From contig CAZOAJ010000023.1 of the NCBI GenBank assembly GCA_964577935.1, positions 1-26,620 on the forward strand: a stretch of 26,620 nucleotides of DNA. The letters are read 5' to 3'. This stretch comes from JABDGV01 sp964577935. Its GTDB lineage: Bacteria > Chlamydiota > Chlamydiia > Chlamydiales > FEN-1388. Numbering within the stretch: the stretch's first letter is position 1; each line of letters begins with the position of its first letter. The position numbers and the translations under genes were made by a program. This document shows positions 24,093 through 26,620 of this stretch, piece after piece. The notes under the pieces are model-generated. The model saw only the letters and a program-made list of their open reading frames with translations. It searched no databases and was not told the origin of the DNA.

Positions 24093-25034
24093 ATGAAAAA
24101 TTTTTTACTATTAGTTATATCTTGCTGGTTGTTGCAGTTTTCAACTTTCGATAGAGCATGCGCGGTTCAGAGTGTTTATACAGCAGAGCCTAAACTCAAC
24201 TGTGAGATTGAACCACATCTGCGAGATATTTTTTCACAAGACTTGGGCTGCACTTTATTGGGTAAAAAACCAATTTCTTTTACTACCTCTTATAGGCTTA
24301 AATTCTATCCACGAACAAAAGAGGCCCTTTTCGAATTTCTAAAAACCACATTTAAAGATTCTCCAAGGTTTATATTAAAAATATATGAGCGTCAGAATGG
24401 CTATCATAACATTGTTCTTATACATAAAGAGGCAATGACCCAATTGATTTCCAAAGAACCTCTTTTGTCTGCATTTGTGAAAAAAAAATTTGGTGATAAG
24501 GAGTCTTTTTTTCGAGACCTCGAAAATCCAAGTAAAGATATTTTTATGTCTTTTTTTCGAGAGCCTGTTCTTTTAGGCATTACTCTTGGATATGGAGAAC
24601 ACAACTGTGAATTTTATGCTCGGCGTTGCCTTCTCGACAACTATTTAAGAAAATTTCCTACATTTATCTCTTCTCAATTTGTTGCAAAACCAACTCTTTC
24701 TTCATTTCAACCTGCACAACGTGTCCAGATACAACTTTTCTTAAGTAGGTTTCCTTGTCACCAGGACGTTACCCCTCGACTTGACACTACAAAATTTCGC
24801 TCTTTAGAAGAGGAATGGCAGTGGACCGAAGAAAATTGTGTCCCTATGTCATGCATATCACCTCCACTCCTTTTTCAGTCTCCAACCTTTCTCGCTCGCA
24901 AAGGCGAGGCCACGGACGAAATACTTCACAGGTTCACCTGCGCTATCTATGCGATTGGAAAATTATTTGCCGAAAAACAAGCTAAGGACGTTCTTATTGA
25001 AGAAGCTCATAAGCCCATAAATAGGGTTAATTGA
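24093..25034 (+). CDS. Secreted protein, unknown function
   Basis: A 313-residue protein I cannot assign. The N-terminus (MKNFLLLVISCWLLQFSTF) is a signal peptide, with likely cleavage near RACA. The mature protein has several cysteines. GITLGYGEHNCEFYARR (about residues 160-176) looks like a conserved core, but I do not know its function. There are no further membrane segments. The start lacks a recognisable ribosome binding site; the inverted repeat lies just upstream. It occupies the position that the methyltransferase and pyruvyl transferase pair holds in the neighbouring rearranged unit. It converges with psd, 153 bases away. Confidence 0.75.
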   Translation: MKNFLLLVISCWLLQFSTFDRACAVQSVYTAEPKLNCEIEPHLRDIFSQDLGCTLLGKKPISFTTSYRLKFYPRTKEALFEFLKTTFKDSPRFILKIYERQNGYHNIVLIHKEAMTQLISKEPLLSAFVKKKFGDKESFFRDLENPSKDIFMSFFREPVLLGITLGYGEHNCEFYARRCLLDNYLRKFPTFISSQFVAKPTLSSFQPAQRVQIQLFLSRFPCHQDVTPRLDTTKFRSLEEEWQWTEENCVPMSCISPPLLFQSPTFLARKGEATDEILHRFTCAIYAIGKLFAEKQAKDVLIEEAHKPINRVN

Positions 25035-25187
25035 AACCATCAAGATGTGTTGCCGACTTTTGGGCATGTGACTTTATCACGTCCAATCTGGGATGCATAG
25101 TGACAATTCACGTGAAAAGCCAGTAGATTCTCTGATTCCATCCTAGCAATATCATCTGGTAAGAAAAAGCTCTCAGCAAAGCTAATT

Positions 25188-26099
25188 TTACCGCGTAATT
25201 TGCACATTCCCTAAAGCTTGCCCATAGAGGCCCCGTATTTCAAGCTTATGAGGCAAAAGAGCTATGATGTCAGGGCTCAGAGAGATTTTGTCTTTTTCAA
25301 AAAGAAGCATGATGGCGGAGCCTCCCAAACGGAAATAGCCCTTTTCTTCCCCTTTAACTATATTTCCAGGTGTGTATGTTTGAACAATGCTTGCGCAGTT
25401 GGTAGCTCCGATTTCAACCATGGCCACATGACCAAATTCTTCAGATTCAATAAGCGTCAGTTCTCGAACATTTGTCCAGAAAATAGAGGGTATGGAATGA
25501 GTCGCTATTGGGCTTACGGAGAGATATCCTCCATCAATGCGCTGTGCTCTTGATGCCTTCCCTGAAACTGGGAAGAAGAATCGGTGGCAATCAGTCGGAC
25601 AAAGTCGAGCGAGTATGCCAACCCCGCCTTCAAATCGCTCTGCTAACATATCTGATTTTAAAAATGCTTTTAGGTTAAATCGAACTCCTTTAACGAGAAA
25701 GTCAGAAGTTCCCAGATCAGTGAGAAATGTGTATCGCGCATCCGCAGGCAAAACAGCAGTGTCATTTTCTGCGCATATAGGTCTGACATCTTTTTTAAGA
25801 TGGCGTACAAAGAAATCGTTAAAGCTTTTGAAGGACTCAGGGCATGAAAGAAATTCGTTTGTGTCGATGTTATATTGTCTGCAGAAGGGAATAACCGACT
25901 TTTTTGTAGAGGGGCGATCATGAAACCATCCCCAAATACGTGAGAAAATAGGGATATTCAAAAGCTTTCTGATAGCGGTTCCAAAAATTTTTGAGAGGAT
26001 GCTTTTCCCATAGAGAAAATGTAAAACCCCTTCTCCCCAGACTTGCTCCTCTTCGATATGCATTGAGGCACGGTCAATAATCTGAATTGATTTTTTCAC
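25188..26099 (-). CDS. psd: Phosphatidylserine decarboxylase proenzyme
   Basis: Psd converts phosphatidylserine to phosphatidylethanolamine at the inner membrane and cleaves itself to form a pyruvoyl group. The 303-residue product has the expected segments FNDFFVRHLKKDVRP, LPADARY, RLCPTDCHRFFFPVSG, and YLSVSPIATHSIPSIFW with EVGA-like VEIGATNCASI. The processing site is LGGS with its serine at residue 261, so the small alpha subunit would be the last 43 residues. The start is a GTG at 26097-26099 with only a weak GTGAG upstream; an ATG 12 codons in is less good. A near-identical copy of the last ~135 coding bases is at 23433-23567. It follows a small secreted protein gene on the same strand. 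Confidence 0.95.
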   Translation of the reverse strand: MKKSIQIIDRASMHIEEEQVWGEGVLHFLYGKSILSKIFGTAIRKLLNIPIFSRIWGWFHDRPSTKKSVIPFCRQYNIDTNEFLSCPESFKSFNDFFVRHLKKDVRPICAENDTAVLPADARYTFLTDLGTSDFLVKGVRFNLKAFLKSDMLAERFEGGVGILARLCPTDCHRFFFPVSGKASRAQRIDGGYLSVSPIATHSIPSIFWTNVRELTLIESEEFGHVAMVEIGATNCASIVQTYTPGNIVKGEEKGYFRLGGSAIMLLFEKDKISLSPDIIALLPHKLEIRGLYGQALGNVQITR

Positions 26100-26154
26100 G
26101 ATATGAACTCACTAAAAGGAGATCTTGTTTTCAGGAATTTTGCTGAGAGGCTTC

Positions 26155-26532
26155 TCACCGAATCATTTCCCTATTCACCTGAGGGATTGAGGGCTTTTCA
26201 GCTATTTTCGAGAGGTGAGAAACCTCTTGAAGAAATTCTTGTCTAAAGTATTCATCAACACCTGCTTGCTTCAAAGCAAACTTTAATTCGAGAGCTTTTT
26301 GTGAAAGAAGCAAAAGTTGATCTCGATTTGAGGGATCTTGAATGCATTTAGCCTCTTGTGATCTAAATGCGACAAGTGCCTCTTTGAGCAGGGTGAGCTT
26401 TTCTAGAGTTGTCTGCGCAGATTTCATGAGGAGCTCTACCTGATCCTCCTCTGAGAGTCCAAAGCTATCTGGTTTTGGAATCGCTGAGAACAGAATGGTT
26501 GGCAGGAGTGTCAATAATAATAGTTTATTCAT
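26155..26532 (-). CDS. Small secreted protein, unknown function
   Basis: A 125-residue protein with a signal peptide (MNKLLLLTLLPTILFSA). The mature part is rich in Leu, Glu and Lys and looks almost wholly helical, possibly coiled-coil. I do not recognise the family. The upstream gene's stop codon ends one base before this ATG, so translation is probably coupled and no separate ribosome binding site is seen. psd starts 55 bases downstream, so the three genes likely form one operon. Confidence 0.78.
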   Translation of the reverse strand: MNKLLLLTLLPTILFSAIPKPDSFGLSEEDQVELLMKSAQTTLEKLTLLKEALVAFRSQEAKCIQDPSNRDQLLLLSQKALELKFALKQAGVDEYFRQEFLQEVSHLSKIAEKPSIPQVNREMIR

Positions 26533-26533
26533 A

Positions 26534-26620
26534 TCATTTTGAGATTTTTGAATAGAATACGATGTATCCTCTCTTTTCTACCATCTCTTGAATCTTCCCG
26601 TCTTGATCTTTGTGTCGCAC
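26534..26620 (-). CDS. C-terminus of an unidentified protein (5' end outside window)
   Basis: From the right edge a minus-strand frame is open for 28 codons and stops with TGA at 26534-26536, one base before the start of the 125-residue gene. Its end reads KIQEMVEKRGYIVFYSKISK, which looks like ordinary protein. Of the other two frames one stops early and the other is very basic and less protein-like. Too little is visible to name it. Confidence 0.55.
   Translation of the reverse strand: MRHKDQDGKIQEMVEKRGYIVFYSKISK

Noticed and set aside
25537..25923. 128-codon plus-strand open frame opposite psd
   Set aside because: It is antisense to clear Psd motifs and has no supporting start signals.

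Overview
The window looks like a chromosomal segment of a chlamydia-related bacterium (phylum Chlamydiota, probably one of the 'environmental' families). The evidence is a groESL operon behind a CIRCE operator, a double-length ThyX-like protein, tandem TyrP-type aromatic amino acid permeases next to a trpS-uvrB pair, an alpha/beta hydrolase resembling the chlamydial CHLPS (DUF818) family, and a psd gene. The family assignment is inference; no rRNA or other marker is present to settle it. I saw no tRNA, rRNA, CRISPR array, transposase or phage gene.

Layout. 1-3750 is on the minus strand: an FmdB-type zinc ribbon gene cut by the window edge, groEL with a clear intrinsic terminator, groES, a CIRCE/promoter, and a secreted NamZ/DUF1343 exo-N-acetylmuramidase. 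3915-6170 (+) is a PcrA/UvrD helicase. 5892-9710 is a tandem duplication of about 1.9 kb. It gives two copies of an unrecognised ~435-residue protein gene, each with its own TTGAAA-N17-TATAAT promoter, and leaves decayed 3' ends of pcrA and of a downstream gene fused at the junction (~7791-7795). The intact downstream gene (9563-10417, -) encodes a helical repeat protein. A GT-B glycosyltransferase (-) and a membrane protein with an HExxH motif (+) follow.

12603-20375 is all on the plus strand: thyX, a 472-base non-coding stretch with a 12-bp tandem repeat, then tyrP-tyrP-trpS-uvrB as a likely operon. It joins aromatic amino acid import, tryptophan charging and excision repair. The CHLPS-like hydrolase (-) converges on uvrB.

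21486-25190 is a second rearranged accessory locus. It holds a degenerate copy of a small secreted-protein gene (intact copy at 23697), a methyltransferase and a polysaccharide pyruvyl transferase-like enzyme that both carry export signals, a 135-bp near-identical copy of the psd 3' end, and an unrecognised secreted 313-residue protein. 25188-26620 (-) holds psd, a small secreted protein, and the 3' end of another gene that stops one base before it.

Main theme: two separate loci show the same architecture. A conserved gene's 3' end (pcrA; psd) has been copied and left as a decaying fragment between duplicated accessory genes, pointing to repeated duplication and divergence beside housekeeping genes. 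The most unusual proteins are the two normally cytosolic-type enzymes with signal peptides and the duplicated ~435-residue family.
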